A stretch of DNA of 64,000 nt from Ascaris suum. Lineage: Eukaryota > Nematoda > Chromadorea > Rhabditida > Ascarididae. The notes beneath the pieces are model-generated. The model made no database searches, was not told the origin of the DNA, and worked only from the letters and a program-made list of their open reading frames with translations. The position numbers and the translations under genes are program-made. Shown here piece after piece: positions 33,501 through 46,000 of the stretch. Location: NCBI GenBank assembly GCA_013433145.1, contig CM024191.1, positions 1,690,501-1,754,500 of the forward strand, written 5' to 3'. The stretch's first letter is position 1, and the number at the start of each line of letters is the position of its first letter.

Positions 33501-36500
33501 TCGAATTTGACCTGTTTGTTGTTCGCGGTAAATGTGCTTAATTCAAATCCGATAAATCACTCATGTGCACATTAACTTCCTCTACGATACATCCCTACGG
33601 AAATCGGCTTATGCTGAACTTTGAAGAAAAAAAAAACGGACTGTGCTCAACGGCAGTAGTTGTCTAAATTATAGAAGCACAATTTGATATAAACGGTGCA
33701 GCTCTTAAAGAATCCGATACATCAGATTATCCTCTAGCACATTTCTCACGCATCCGGATTCGTGACGCTTAAATTTCTTAACACAATAAACGCCTTTCAG
33801 AGGAACAAATTGCAGAGCATCAACGACCGCTAATGAACATCTCACCAAGTACTGCCTTCGTGCGATCATGCAAATTATAGCTATACCTTTAATGGGTGGC
33901 CGATAAACTTAACTACTTATTTGTGTGAACGAAAAAATTAATAAATGGCTCATAAGCATTAACAATTGTGAAAATTATGAGCACAACATCACCACTTCAA
34001 GGATGTTTACCTGAGATAAGCGACTGCTCTCATGATTTAAAGCAAGCATCCAATGTAACCGAACAGCCAACTCACGAGACAATCCTTCCACTCCAATAAA
34101 CGACGCGCATTTGAATATCGCTGTACGGCAGCCCAACTCGGCACCCAATAAATGCACATAAGCATCGTTCGACTCATTCACCGCGCAATCGTGACTCTCG
34201 CAACGTACCCACCTAAATTTATTGCAAAGTTCATTTCTTTTTTCAATTTCCCTTAAATAGGCTCACCTTTGACCACAACGTGAACATTTCCTCGACTGTT
34301 TAGAGAGCACGGTTTATTCAGTCAGCTTCCTATTACCTTAAACAACAGACCTAGAGCTCATTAACCTCTGAAGATTTTACAGACGGGTATATTTGAGGGA
34401 GAGGATTTTCCTGAAATAGAGATCGTTTTTTAAAAAATTTTTGTGAGATATAACAACAGCATATAAGATGTACACGCAACTGTGTATGAATATAAACAGC
34501 TTAGACTACAGCAGAAGTAGTGTACATACAACAAAAAAATCTGCTGTATGCTGCAGCAGCATTTTTAAATAACGTTGCTCGAGTCCTACGACGAAAGAGA
34601 GGCTAGTAAGACGGCAGACGAGGAAAAGAGAGGCGGTGGGAAAGGGGGAGGGGTGGAGGGACCGACGTAATACAACTAAAAGGATGCTGCAAGAAAGATC
34701 AAGAGAAACACATAAAGCATAATAAAGCAAGTTTGTGTATTGGAGAACTGCGGGAATAACTCGGAAAGCTTTTCGCTACGGCCACTAGCGGCCATAGAGA
34801 ACCGGACAGCAAACAGGTCATTTAAAGCAATACTTAAGAACGAGGAAAATAAATCAATATCTCGAACAAATATACCCAAACATGAAATGTAAGTAACAGA
34901 AGAGGGAACTTGGATGTATTTGACATGCATATAGCATCATCAACGATATATCACAGCTTGACCGGTATTTTGAAGAAAATACTCTTCCTCATTCACATTG
35001 AAAAACAATAAATAAGAGTTTATGTTCGTCACTCACCGCAAATAGCATTCTACGAGTACTTTGCGGGTCTCGGCGGGTATCCGCCAACGATAAGGGTTCA
35101 TCGCAATAAGCAGTAGTAATCGTTTGATGGCCGTGAAGATATCTTCTCCTTCACGTATCTCAACAACATTCTCGAGATATTGCCGTACGAGGAATTCCTC
35201 GCTCACTAGCCGTGGCTCACTCTCACTCAATTCGGGAGTCATGCTCTCTGCTCGGGTCGCGCATTTTATCGACTTCAGCGGTTTTATTGAGCGTTCCAGC
35301 ACGCATGCATCTCTTAAAAGCTGCAAAAAAGGCGAAACAGGTATATTAGGACACCGTTTAATTGAGTGCATTCAAGAAAAAAAAAAACTCGTCTAGGTCG
35401 CTCGCCTATGACAACGTTACGCTTTACTCAACCTCTTTCATTATCGCATTATATCTATAAAATTGAACGATGACCTTACAGTCCAATACGTTCAAGTCTA
35501 CAAATCTGTAAAGGAAAAATTCAAATGAAAAATGGTACCGTAGAATATCGAATAGAAACCAGGGTGGATGCCCATCAGAATGGGTTGAGGGGTGAGTTTT
35601 CAAGTAGAAATATTACAGTTGTTCCCTAAAAATTTCAGAAAGAGCAGCGAGAGCTTTTCTGAAAAACTATCGAAGTTTTCGAGCAGAAATTTTTGCAAAG
35701 GCATGAAAACAGTCCAAAACGCTTTAAACATGGAGAAAAGGTTAGTATGGGAAACAAAATATTTCTTCTCCAAAACGATAACAGAACGATGGGGTAAACA
35801 TCGTTGAGTACGTAAACGAAGAACCGCAAAATGATGGAAATTTCTTTTTCCACGACGATTTCAATATTTAAGGGATAGATGAGAAATGAGCGCATCGCAG
35901 CTACAATTACCTTCATCTTCTATGACATAAATAAATGAAGATTCGAATAACTAAAAAAATATCCCCCAATTACTCACTAGAAGTTTTATACGTCAAATAA
36001 AATAACACTTTTCACACTAAAGACTTCAATAATATGACTCGTCGTTCACATATATTCAGCAAGACTGCAGGTGAGCGGGAGGTTGTGCACACATTATAAC
36101 GCTATCTGTTACCCACCTCTTAACAAAACATTTTTCGAATGAATTAAAAATATGATCGAATGATTTAGAAATATAAACGAGTATGTTAAAATTTAAAAAG
36201 CTTGTACTTCAAGAACAACGACCGTTTCAAGCGGCGAACTCTCATCGCGCCATGCTCCACTATCGTCGATATTGAATTCGGCACGAAAACGTGTCGATCG
36301 ACGACTCCACTCAAATGAAGGCTTTGGCCGCTTACGTTTCCGTGAAGCAACCATCTGAAAGCATTTCTTATTCGGCAATACAAATGAACACATCATACGA
36401 AAATCACTTGAAATTTTGAGCACACTTCACCGATGATATCGCATCTATTTTTTTCTTCGCCCATTTCGAGGGTTATACTATCAAAGATGAGTTTATTAAG

Positions 36501-39500
36501 TAGGGTCTACTTTAGTTTCAAAAACTGTAATCCTTACCAAATCGTCGTCACTGTTCGATAATGGTTTATTCACTACTTCTTCGACAATCGCTTCCAGTAT
36601 ACAAATACAATCGATGAGTTCCTCAACAATGCTTTGCACTATTCGCATATTATCACCGTTCTCAGTCACTTCATTCTCCACAAAAATCACCACATCCATC
36701 GCCAACTATAAAAGTGATTCAAATAAAAACAAGTAATGCAACTGGCAAATAAAGGTGAAAGTTTCTTCCTTTATCAATGTAGTGATTCTTTTTTCAATGG
36801 ATCGGATAACAGCCTCTTTATAATCGGAAACAATCCTCCCACAAAATGTAGTGATGAGAAATATTCGAATAAATCAACAATAAAAATCGAGAAAACATTT
36901 TTCGATAGGCTCATAATAAAGGGATTCTAAGCCGGATCTATGGGCATAAAAAACCTCGTGGATATGGTACATAAATTTTAGCATAAAGCTTTCACATAAA
37001 CAAATAATATCCTTTCAAGTCACCTACTAAGAAAGAAACTAACTAACACTTCCATAATTTTCCATGTTGTCGTACGCATTGCAAAGAAGGGTTCCGATAT
37101 CGGCAATGCTAAAGACAAATGAAAAATAAAGCTAACTGTTGTTAATTACGAAAAGAAAAAGAAAGTTTTACTGAATGATTTATAAAATACCCATAAAAAC
37201 ACAAAAAGAATAAGAGGAAAGTACAAAATCTCGGCAATACTATTGTTAAGCCCATGAATGTTATGGGTTCACCTCGTCAACATAAGACAGTCTGGGCAAG
37301 ATTAAGCTTATTGGATTAACATACATCAGTTCTCTTTGACCTCATTCTTCGCTTCAATCGCTACAAACCAATTCTAGGCTTCTCTTATTTGTTTTCTCTT
37401 TCAAAAAGAGCCAAGACATTCTATAAACTATTTCCACTAGAAAATTCTAATTCCCCACAATTTGGATAGTGAAATCAGCTTAAAACCTTCGTAAATAGGC
37501 TAAATAAAAATATTTACCAAAATATTTTTATTTTGTATAATCCCATTTATATAATCTCATTTACCAAAATATCAGTCAAGTAAATAGGCTAAATAAAAAT
37601 AAGAAACACCTTGCAAATTCGCTTGCGAAACTCTTCCCTCACTTTACCTTTATTTAAGACTTTTCTTTTTTATAATATTCTTTGAATAATTTACTTTTAA
37701 CAAATCAGTTGATCTTCTGATTGAACACAAACAAAAACACGTCCAAACCCTTGTTTAATTCTCTCAAAATATTTTCAGTAAAAACAGCATATCGTAAAAT
37801 ATCGCAACAGTCAACCTCCCTATAGTGAGATAGCGATCCTGATCATAGGGGCTATATAGTGAGATAGCGAAAAGCATACTTTGCACACAGCTTACGGTCG
37901 ATCCTCATCATACGTCTATCTGGCTGCTTCTCTGGCTCTGGGCTTCCCATACGATCCAACTTCTCAATGAGCTTAACAAATTACCATAGCAGATTAAATG
38001 CAATTCGAAAGAGTTATTACCACTTCTATCACCACTCCTAAAATATGGTTGACGCCACTAAAATCGACTGCTTAAACAGCGAGAATTATTAAAAACTTCT
38101 TAGCATATTGTCCGAACTGTTTAGATAAGAACGGAGGGAATAGCCTGGATTTTCTTCAAAAACCTCAAAAAACAGTTCTTAATCAATTGCAAATAATCCT
38201 AATCATTGCACTATACGTCAAAAAATTAGCGCGCAGAGTTGTCACGCCTCGCTTAATGCGCGCAATGATAATGCTCGACGCAAATTGAACGGAACTCACT
38301 CAACGATTCAGGAGGGAAAATATTTAGGCAACTGACTTCAAAAATGAATCGATGAATCGTCGGCATTTGAGATTTACAATGCTGTCTATTCCCGTCCCTT
38401 TAACAAAATCTTTGATCAAAACATGCAAAATTTGCTCCAATCAGCGTGTTGTATCTTATCAATCTCACAAAACATCTCAAACAAGTGCCATCAAAAAGAT
38501 ATTCCCGCCTCATCCCACTTCTAATATCTTCACGCACCTTAAAAATACGGAAAAAGTGCTACTAGTTGTCTCACCTCAACGAGACGATAGCATCACCTTT
38601 CCAGATGTGAAGAAACTTCATAAAGACAAATGTGATAAAATTTGAAGTGAAATGATGCAAGAGATGAGTGATGTTCGGTTCACCTCGTCATACAACATCG
38701 ATGTAGCCGGATCATCAGGCTCGTCATAAGCTGGATCCTCGTGAAAAATCTCTCTGCACCTCGCTTCCCAATATGGACCGAAATTTCGAATTGCTCTCTT
38801 GATTGCAAGTCCCAGTGTGTAATGCTTATCAATAGCAAGCACCGGCACCAATTTCGTCAGACACTCTCAAAAATTGTTAACCGTTGTACACATAACGATA
38901 TCTCAAAGAAAATTGTACATATAACGATAAGATTCCCCCACTTGAAAGAGAGCTGAACAGAGGGCTAGACAAGGGAGGGGACTGGAGAGGTGAGAAAGGA
39001 AGTATGATAAGACGGAAGGAGTGGCTAAAAACGTGAATTTAACAAAATACATCGAATACACGAGCCATATCAGTTGCCACATCAAATAATTGGAATCCGA
39101 TGGCATATCATACAACATAATAAAACGCAGTGGCGTCTACTATGGAGCGACGCTGCCTTAAACAACGGCCTGACTTTCAGCAATGAGTATCAAAGACAAG
39201 AAAGAGAAAGCCTTTGCAAGAAGAAAAAATAGCCTAAGAAGCAAGAGGGAGGGTAGAGGAAAGCGGCACAGGGCAGGGGAGGAAGTGGAAGAGTGCCTTC
39301 CAAATACACGTTGCACCTGGCCACGCATATGAGCGCTAAAAGCAGATACCGATATATAAACGTTGTTTGTACATGCAGATTAGCGTCCCATTGAGAGCAC
39401 GCCATCCGGACGCATTCTCAAATGCGAACAGAGCAACCGGCCAATCGCGACGCTCCATTGCACAGTCACCAAGACGAAGCCACAACGAATCGTCATTGAC

Positions 39501-41970
39501 GTATACAGTTAGTGCCTGAACAATGAGGTTGTTTATAGCGACACATCACATAACGTCGCCCTCATCTAACATACTCTTAGTTCAAGCACATACGGTTCAT
39601 TAGCTTCTATTAATGTGTTTAAGCGCTGTCACTATGTAACAGTGATGAAATTTTTGTTTCCGGCACATTCTAGTTCAAGACTGCTCCGATCGAAGAGTGC
39701 CTTTCCGTGAGGGTGTCAGTGTCTATGAATGGTCTCTGTTAGCACTTGAAATACTTTAAATTTTATGCATATATTATTAAATACGAAGAGTTAGAAACTC
39801 CATGAAAACTCGAGGAAGTAACTGACTTCATAAAGTATGCACAAAGGTGGCGATAAGTCCCATCGAAATGAAATTACACAACGTTTCCTTTTATACCGCA
39901 GATCAGTGCCATTATCAGGTTGCTGCTTTACCTACGCACCCCTCTCCTCCATTCGTTCAGGTATGCCTTGGCTCTTGTGTTCCACCTCCTTTCACCCACC
40001 TTCTCCCTTACTTCATCCCAAAATGCCCGGACGGTCGCGCACTCCTATACATCAATTCCCTTATTTCAACACACTTTCCCAACAATATCTGAAATGTGCA
40101 TGAAACCTGTCGAATTTGGCCGCCATTTTTACGTCTTTCAATACGCAATTGTCCTTAACATTTAACTACGCGACGCTAACTTCTTGGAAGCTGTTAAACG
40201 TTACAGTTTATTACATCAGAATCCCAGCTTAAATTTTTCGAAGTATCGGTCATTTAAAGATGAACAGAAACTAACAGCGAACGAATTAAGGGTCGAATGA
40301 AATGTTTACACAAAAGTAATGCTTGATAGGATCGTCACCCAGCATTCCAATATGATAATGCAACGATGCGTAGAGATGTGCCATTGTCGAAATCGATAGA
40401 GCATTCTCACGTGCCTCATTCCTTGCACTCTCCCATTCAAAACTGTCCACATCCACCTCAAATAAATACAATTCACATATACCGATACATTCAACAACCT
40501 ACCACATGAAACACTTTCAACAGCCCCACTTCGATGCAGCCATTCCACTCCATCAACAAAGCAACTGCATAATTTGTCAGTTTTAAATAAATACAAGCAC
40601 AAATGCGTTGCAATAGCCCCCCCCCCCCAGCTCCTTCCCTGTAAAAAAAAAGCTAAATGGAATCATCGACAGGCTTTAAACCAATTTTCAAATTTGACTA
40701 CCTGAAATAGGAATAGAAAATTTAAAAAAAACATCAAATAGTAATAAATAAAAGAAATGAATGAATGAAACTAACGTTGTATTTCGCAAGAAGAGGATGG
40801 TTAAGAATATTATTCATTATACGCAATGCTTGTCTTCCATAACCATCAACAATGAGACGTAACGCCTTCATAAATTCATCGTGTAAACTCACTTCCTTAA
40901 ACCAAACGTTTAAATGATTATTTATATATTTATAAAAACAAATTTTATGAATAAATTAACCCTAGTCGTATTTTGTAATAATTCTCCAAATATTTGGTTT
41001 AATATCGGCAAATAAAATGGATGAGCTATCCATCGATACGAATGTAATGCTCACCTGCTTTAGAGCTCATAATTATTTAAATTTGATTCAATATAGCAAT
41101 GGGTGTACTCGATGTTTTTCATACAGCTATCAAAATCACAACGAGCACCATGAAAGAATACAACAAAAGCAGCAAAGATACCATCCGAAGAAGACTACGC
41201 CGCATTCTAATAATCTTTGCGCCGTTTATGAATTATATAACGACTCATCCCCGCTCTCCCCCTCCCCCTCCTTAAGGAGATGGTTTATGCAGTTTAAATG
41301 AAACTTGGGTAACTCTATCTCAAAAATTTGCCAAAAAAAAAAACAAAGCGCAAAATATAATACTTCAAACAAGTGGAAGAAAACATCTTTTCAGTTTTTG
41401 CAATGGAAAACAGCAACAGCTTATTTGACAGGCAATAATTTTTTTTTTTTAATTGAAAAACAAAGACTTAATAAAGGTAAGTAAAGGATAAGCTCTCTGG
41501 GACGAATATTATGGTGATGGTGAGTCTTTCAAATCTCAAACGACGTTCGCACTGATTAAGAATTTAATTGAATGTGCTAATTTTTCTCTCGTACCCATCC
41601 GATTCATTGCGTATTTGCAAAGATAAATGAAGAGTAAATCTGCGATAGCATCGCGTCGCCATCCCATTCACTGCGCAAACAACAATCATAACAGATGACC
41701 GCCCGTCTCGTTCCCCGTACTAAGAAAACAACAACCACTCAAAACAGTGACCTGAGCTTCTTCGGTTTCAGTGTTTTCCTCTAACGACCATATGTCTTCG
41801 TCACTTTCTGCCGTTTCAAGTGAGCTACGGCTTGACGATGGAGATGACGACGATGAATCCTCTTCCACTGAGCTGGTACTACTAGTCTCACTTTCCGAAT
41901 CCTCTTCGTCGCTTTCGCTGACATTGCTACTCTCTTCGACATCCTCGACGTCCACACACGGTTCGCTCAT
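19875..41970 (-). CDS. CABIN1 / Hir3-type TPR scaffold of the HIRA H3.3 chaperone complex (31 exons, about 1,514 aa)
   Basis: In animals CABIN1 is the large TPR-like subunit of the nuclear HIRA-UBN-CABIN1 complex, which deposits histone H3.3. Exons (5' to 3'): 41970-41752, 40895-40776, 40456-40310, 39515-39401, 38865-38684, 37971-37896, 37108-37050, 36705-36538, 36354-36208, 35320-35037, 34212-34011, 33451-33257, 32912-32779, 31395-31248, 30938-30762, 30540-30395, 30113-29906, 29515-29267, 28474-28322, 27409-27215, 25890-25725, 25243-25221, 25048-24945, 24488-24418, 24342-24072, 23412-23277, 23196-23181, 22966-22894, 22035-21924, 21080-20940, 19982-19875. Their sum is divisible by three, and every junction keeps phase. 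Family matches include DSLWLRLGDCAMERRDWPVA, RRSTRFRA, NSSLNVLVTAHDMLAG, KRFPHFKSYYRLSQ and KQHYEAACQL. It is shorter than human CABIN1 (about 2,200 aa). The least certain points are the 23-nt and 16-nt exons, the 24418/24342 junction and the three last exons. Confidence 0.88.
22642..22661. repeat. G14-A-G5 tract
   Basis: A mono-guanine run of 14, then one A and five more G, within a CABIN1 intron (between the 22966-22894 and 22035-21924 exons). It is a potential G-quadruplex on the plus strand, opposite to the transcript. Confidence 0.95.
25413..25445. repeat. Compound (TG)9 G16 tract
   Basis: A TG repeat runs directly into 16 G, followed by AGGGAGAGG. It lies in the intron between CABIN1 exons 25890-25725 and 25243-25221. 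The same compound layout on the same strand occurs at 51,943-51,975. Confidence 0.95.
27498..27599. repeat. (TA)n tract inside a perfect inverted repeat
   Basis: The left arm AGTTCAGATT (27,498-27,507) and right arm AATCTGAACT (27,590-27,599) flank 82 bp of TA, so the whole 102 bp is self-complementary. Imperfect symmetry extends a few bases further out. It sits in the intron upstream of CABIN1 exon 27409-27215 and could extrude as a cruciform. Confidence 0.9.
32148..32597 (+). other. 149-codon antisense ORF in a CABIN1 intron
   Basis: This is the longest non-repeat open frame in the window outside the recognised exons. It starts MTHYQVKKSLTRNHWN and lies antisense in the 1.4-kb intron between CABIN1 exons 32912-32779 and 31395-31248. 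Its composition (Ser, Leu, Phe, no domain) and the lack of splice or poly(A) signals suggest chance. It could instead be a small nested gene or a repeat fragment. Confidence 0.2.
37821..37870. repeat. 16-bp direct repeat TATAGTGAGATAGCGA
   Basis: Two exact copies at 37,821-37,836 and 37,855-37,870 lie just downstream, on the minus strand, of CABIN1 exon 37971-37896. A second AT-rich direct repeat (GTAAATAGGCTAAATAAAAA) occurs at about 37,492 and 37,580. Neither has a clear function. Confidence 0.8.
40617..40628. repeat. C12 tract
   Basis: A mono-cytosine run (G-tract on the transcribed strand's sense copy) in the CABIN1 intron between exons 40895-40776 and 40456-40310. Confidence 0.95.
41752..41970 (-). 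CDS. First CABIN1 exon: acidic Ser/Glu/Asp head
   Basis: The 73 residues begin MSEPCVDVEDVEESS and are almost wholly Ser, Glu, Asp and Thr until ESDEDIWSLEENTETEEAQ. The exon ends at CAG/GTCACT in phase 0 and joins EVSLHDEFMKALRL, matching the human run TKEAQEAEAFALYHKAL. The acidic stretch resembles histone-binding tails of chaperones; that role is inference. The start is the first ATG of the frame, preceded by TTTAA. Confidence 0.8.
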
Positions 41971-43047
41971 TTAAACCACCTAGTAACGATAACCAAACAG
42001 CCTAAGTGCACACATGACAGTCGCAATTTTACGGGAAGATAATCGCGGAACAAGTTGATGACGCTATTCACTTCAACTCCCCCCCCCCCTTCCTCCCCGC
42101 TCCAATCCTTAGAAACAAAAGGAACAACGAAACTATTCGAATTGCGCCTGACCAAGCAAACGGTGAAGTCACTACTGAACAGAAAGCATTGCACCTCTCA
42201 ACTTTTGCGCATCAATGCACCTCATAAAAGTATTGATGTAGTCGGAGGAAATATGAAGTGATAAGCGCCATTTATAACGAACGAGATCAGCAAATATTTA
42301 CATCACTTCATCGAGGTGGCGACCTCAAATAAATCTCACAGATAAAAGTGCTTCTAGCTTCGTTATATTTAAACTTCATGGTGAATACTTCTATTGGCAG
42401 CATCCTAGACGAAAAACAACACAAACGTAACAGAAATCAATATGATACGAATGTTTCGCGTCTTTGAGATCGTTTTTTTTTTTTGAAGATTTGGCATTCA
42501 CATCCAACAATACAAAAAACTTCAAAAGATGTTTGTTATCTTCTCCCTCCGCTATCGACAGTTATTTTCTGCCAATCCCGAAATCCCTTCAATTTTGACA
42601 GTGTTTCAAAATATCGATGCGGTGGTTCGAATAGAAAACATTCCCACATTTAAAAAAAAATCAAACTTCAGTAACCATTTTCTTGACTCAAAGACAACGC
42701 AGATTTGTCCTCATCCCTCCCCGAAAAACAACGCACATACATGGTCCAGTCTAGGCTTAACCAGCCGACAAACATCGAATCATGACTATACGCATAAGTG
42801 CTAAACCTGATTCTGATCAAATTAAAGCCAATATTCGACCGCTACAGCACTTAACCAATCTAGATTGAACCATAACCTATACCATACTAGCACCACTCTT
42901 GATACTATTACCGTCTAATCTCGTAAGATCAGTTCAAAATTCCTCGACAACAATAACGTGCATAAGCACGCAGATGACGCGATGCCAACTGCGACAACGA
43001 CAAAAAGAGACGTGGGTGACTGTAGAATGAGTTTATAAATTGATTTA
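41971..43047. other. Intergenic spacer eIF2B-beta / CABIN1, with C11 tract
   Basis: This 1,077-bp spacer separates the eIF2B-beta stop from the downstream CABIN1 ATG on the same strand. It contains 11 consecutive C at 42,079-42,089 and no recognised gene. A possible acceptor GTTACTAG about 13 nt before the CABIN1 ATG could take a spliced leader if the pair is an operon. Confidence 0.5.
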
Positions 43048-43049
43048 TT
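43044..43049 (-). terminator. eIF2B-beta poly(A) signal overlapping the stop codon
   Basis: On the minus strand the sequence reads TCCTAATAAATC. The stop TAA occupies 43,050-43,048, and the hexamer AATAAA begins at its second base. If this signal is used, the 3' UTR is only about 15-25 nt. Confidence 0.75.
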
Positions 43050-46000
43050 AGGATGCATTCAAATGACTGATATCATCAGGATGATAGTAATCACCAATAA
43101 GACGATAAACATGAGACGGTGATATCGCAGATGTATGCGAAATATACAACGAAATAAGTTGAGAAGGTATCAGATCAAACAATGGATTAATTATAAGCGC
43201 TTCACTCATTGAATCGTCATCCCAATATGGAACAATTTCAGCTGGAGAGCCCATTGAAGGTACAAGGTTTAAAACAGGTAAGAAACAGGGCGTTATCTTG
43301 TAAAATGCTGCACATATGCATACCGGCACCGAGTGCCGCTTTGCTGCGAGACACATCATTAAGCTACCTGCAAACAAAATTCCGTTCAGTATCAATTTGC
43401 TGAATCACTCACTCGTAGCGGCTATACAGAGAACGTAGCCGCTACCGTCAAGTAGCGGCTACTCTCTCTATTAATACTTAGCATATAATTCGATTTGAAC
43501 TTGCACAAGATTGAAGTCAGCAATTTGACTGACCACTGTCCATTTTCGAACGAATCTTCAACGGAGCAACGTCTAGCGCACAAATCCAAAAGAAACTGCG
43601 CCATAACAATATCTAAATTTGTCTTTAAATCTGAACAGTGAAAATGAATAAAAATCAACAATTCATCGCTATAAATCGTCATCAACCATCTTTCCATTGC
43701 ATTGTGTGCGACAATTCTGGAACGTTTAGTTTGATGAACATTAAATGCATCTTTTTTTATTGGGACGCTTATTTCCTCTCAGAATAGAGAGGAACCGAAA
43801 AAAAGCTACCAGTAATTGAAAAACATATATAAACACCAATGAAATGAAACGAAAATATCACGCACCAAACCAACAATAGACGTGAATCGACGCCATTACT
43901 GCCTTGTTAATCTACCTTTGTGGCATCGAAGGTGAGACTATTTTGCACTTCCTGTCTAATACAACCATGAAAGAAATTTTGTTCCGCTATGGCTCGTTAT
44001 GATACCATATTGAGTTGCTCTTTACACAACTATAATTAAAAGAAACACGCAGACACCAATTGTTTCAGTAAAATTTTACAGCGTTTTCACTATTTGCGCA
44101 AACAGCTGCAGAATCCTGTTTATTATGATTAACCTGTTCATTTAGTTTTCATTGGGACAGATGGTAAGAGGGGACAACGACTGTGTGACACCACTGATAT
44201 TATCTACCTGACACCACCGATAGAGAATTTCTCGTTCTCTATTCACTTACTGCAGCTATTTTACATTCCCCTACCCCCACCAGCTGCCATAAGCCCTGTT
44301 GTATTCCCATACCCCTTCCTTTCCCTCAATGAGATAACACTGCACTAAACACAGCGCAACACTCTGACGGTTGAGGATATGTGCTGAACGGAATAGAACA
44401 TACATTTTATTTACCTTTACGACTGATCGCTCATCACTACTGATTAGTCACTGAAAACAGTAACGAAAAGAAAACAGAAAAGCAATGAACTAGCCTGCTG
44501 CAGCAAGGCACGAGCCATCTGGAAGAAGTGCAGCTGCGGCGATGATCACACGAGTTGCGTGACGCATCGCTGACAATACGTCCACCGACGAGAGGTACTC
44601 CGCATGCTCACAGTCATCATCCACAGAAAGCAACCGAAAAGAACGATGTGCGGTACGAGCCGCATCGAAAAACGCGCGTAGCGTTTCCGACCTGCTCAAC
44701 CCATGCGTGATCACCACATCCGACGAGCAAATATGATCCACCGCCTCAACACTAACTACTCAACTCTGAGCAACTTATTCATTGATTACTTCACACCTCG
44801 ATTATATCATTCGCCCTTTTCATAGGATCAAAACGGTCTGATACAATTAAGGGCACCAAAGCAATAGGAGAGTCTACTGCTCAACGCTGCAATCACCTCG
44901 GCGAATGACACCTTTAGCAATCACCTTTTAGCGTTCTTAATTAATGCGATTTCCCCTATTGAGCCAACACTTCGCAAATGAATCTTATAGACACAACGCT
45001 GCAGTAAATGCCGCCATTAGATTTTGCCCACATGTTTCACTTACAGTGGAAGTTTTCTATCCCACTGAAACATAGAAAAAACTGAACTGCTAATTAACCT
45101 CTTTGAAGGTAAGTTAAGAACTAATAATGGATAGCAGAAAACCCAACTCAACATGACGCAACCCAATCAAAATGACGTCGTCCATGTAAACTGCTTAAAG
45201 CAGCATATGAAGTACAACGACGGAGGCAACTGCAAATCTTGTTTATAAAGCCCGTCTCGTTGATTAAACACACACACACACAAAGCTATGCTGAAACCCA
45301 GCACATCTGCTTTAGTGTTGCTTCGAGATCCGTTCGGGCCCTCCCATAGTCGTAAGTGCTAGTGCCTTAGCCTGAGCGGCCCAGTACCCAGCCTTTGGCT
45401 AGATTCCCTCTCACTCCCCAAACAACATCCATGAAGAAGAGCTTAAGTACGAGTGCTTACCTGTGCACATATATTCCCACGACAAGTTTCCATTTCAGTC
45501 GCGAACTCGTTAATTGCTGCGACAGCGGACTTCTTCAGCGATCGGCTCCCTAAGTCTTTATCACCTAATGAAGGCGCATTCCACAGTTTCTGGAAAAAAA
45601 AAGCTTAATAAAACATGCACCTGAACTAGAAAACCGAAAATGCCGCATTCCTCCGCTCACAACATCGTTTTGGGGAACAGTAAGTTTGTGATGCTCTTAT
45701 CAGTTTCAGTTATAATACTAACTAGCAAGACGTAAATAAAAAAACATCGATTGAAAGTATTTCCGAATATGTTTCTTCACAAACTTCTCCTTAAACACAC
45801 GCACAATTTCTCGAAGTGGGGTTCCGCTTAAGCTCTTCCCCACCCCCCCCCCTCCCTCAATCCCGCTCGATTCGACGCAGATTTCAGAAAACCACATGCG
45901 CTACATATATAGGGATTAAAAACGAGAAGAGATGATAAATGGATATAAACACAAAATACAAAGAAATCCGCAAATCAGCCGGATTGAACTTGGCTGAAAT

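Noticed and set aside
37819..37830. CCCTATAGTGAG, resembling the complement of a T7 RNA polymerase promoter
   Set aside because: Only 12 nt match and the rest of the promoter is absent. It is part of a local direct repeat and is a coincidence.
40500..40575. Possible extra CABIN1 exon (VALLMEWNGCIEVGLLKV frame)
   Set aside because: Its only acceptor puts it out of phase with the preceding exon, while the flanking exons join in phase without it and match human spacing.
43422..43697. 91-codon minus-strand frame in the eIF2B-beta GC-AG intron as a nested gene
   Set aside because: It has no splice or poly(A) signals, overlaps the hairpin block, and has no recognisable domain. It is probably chance.
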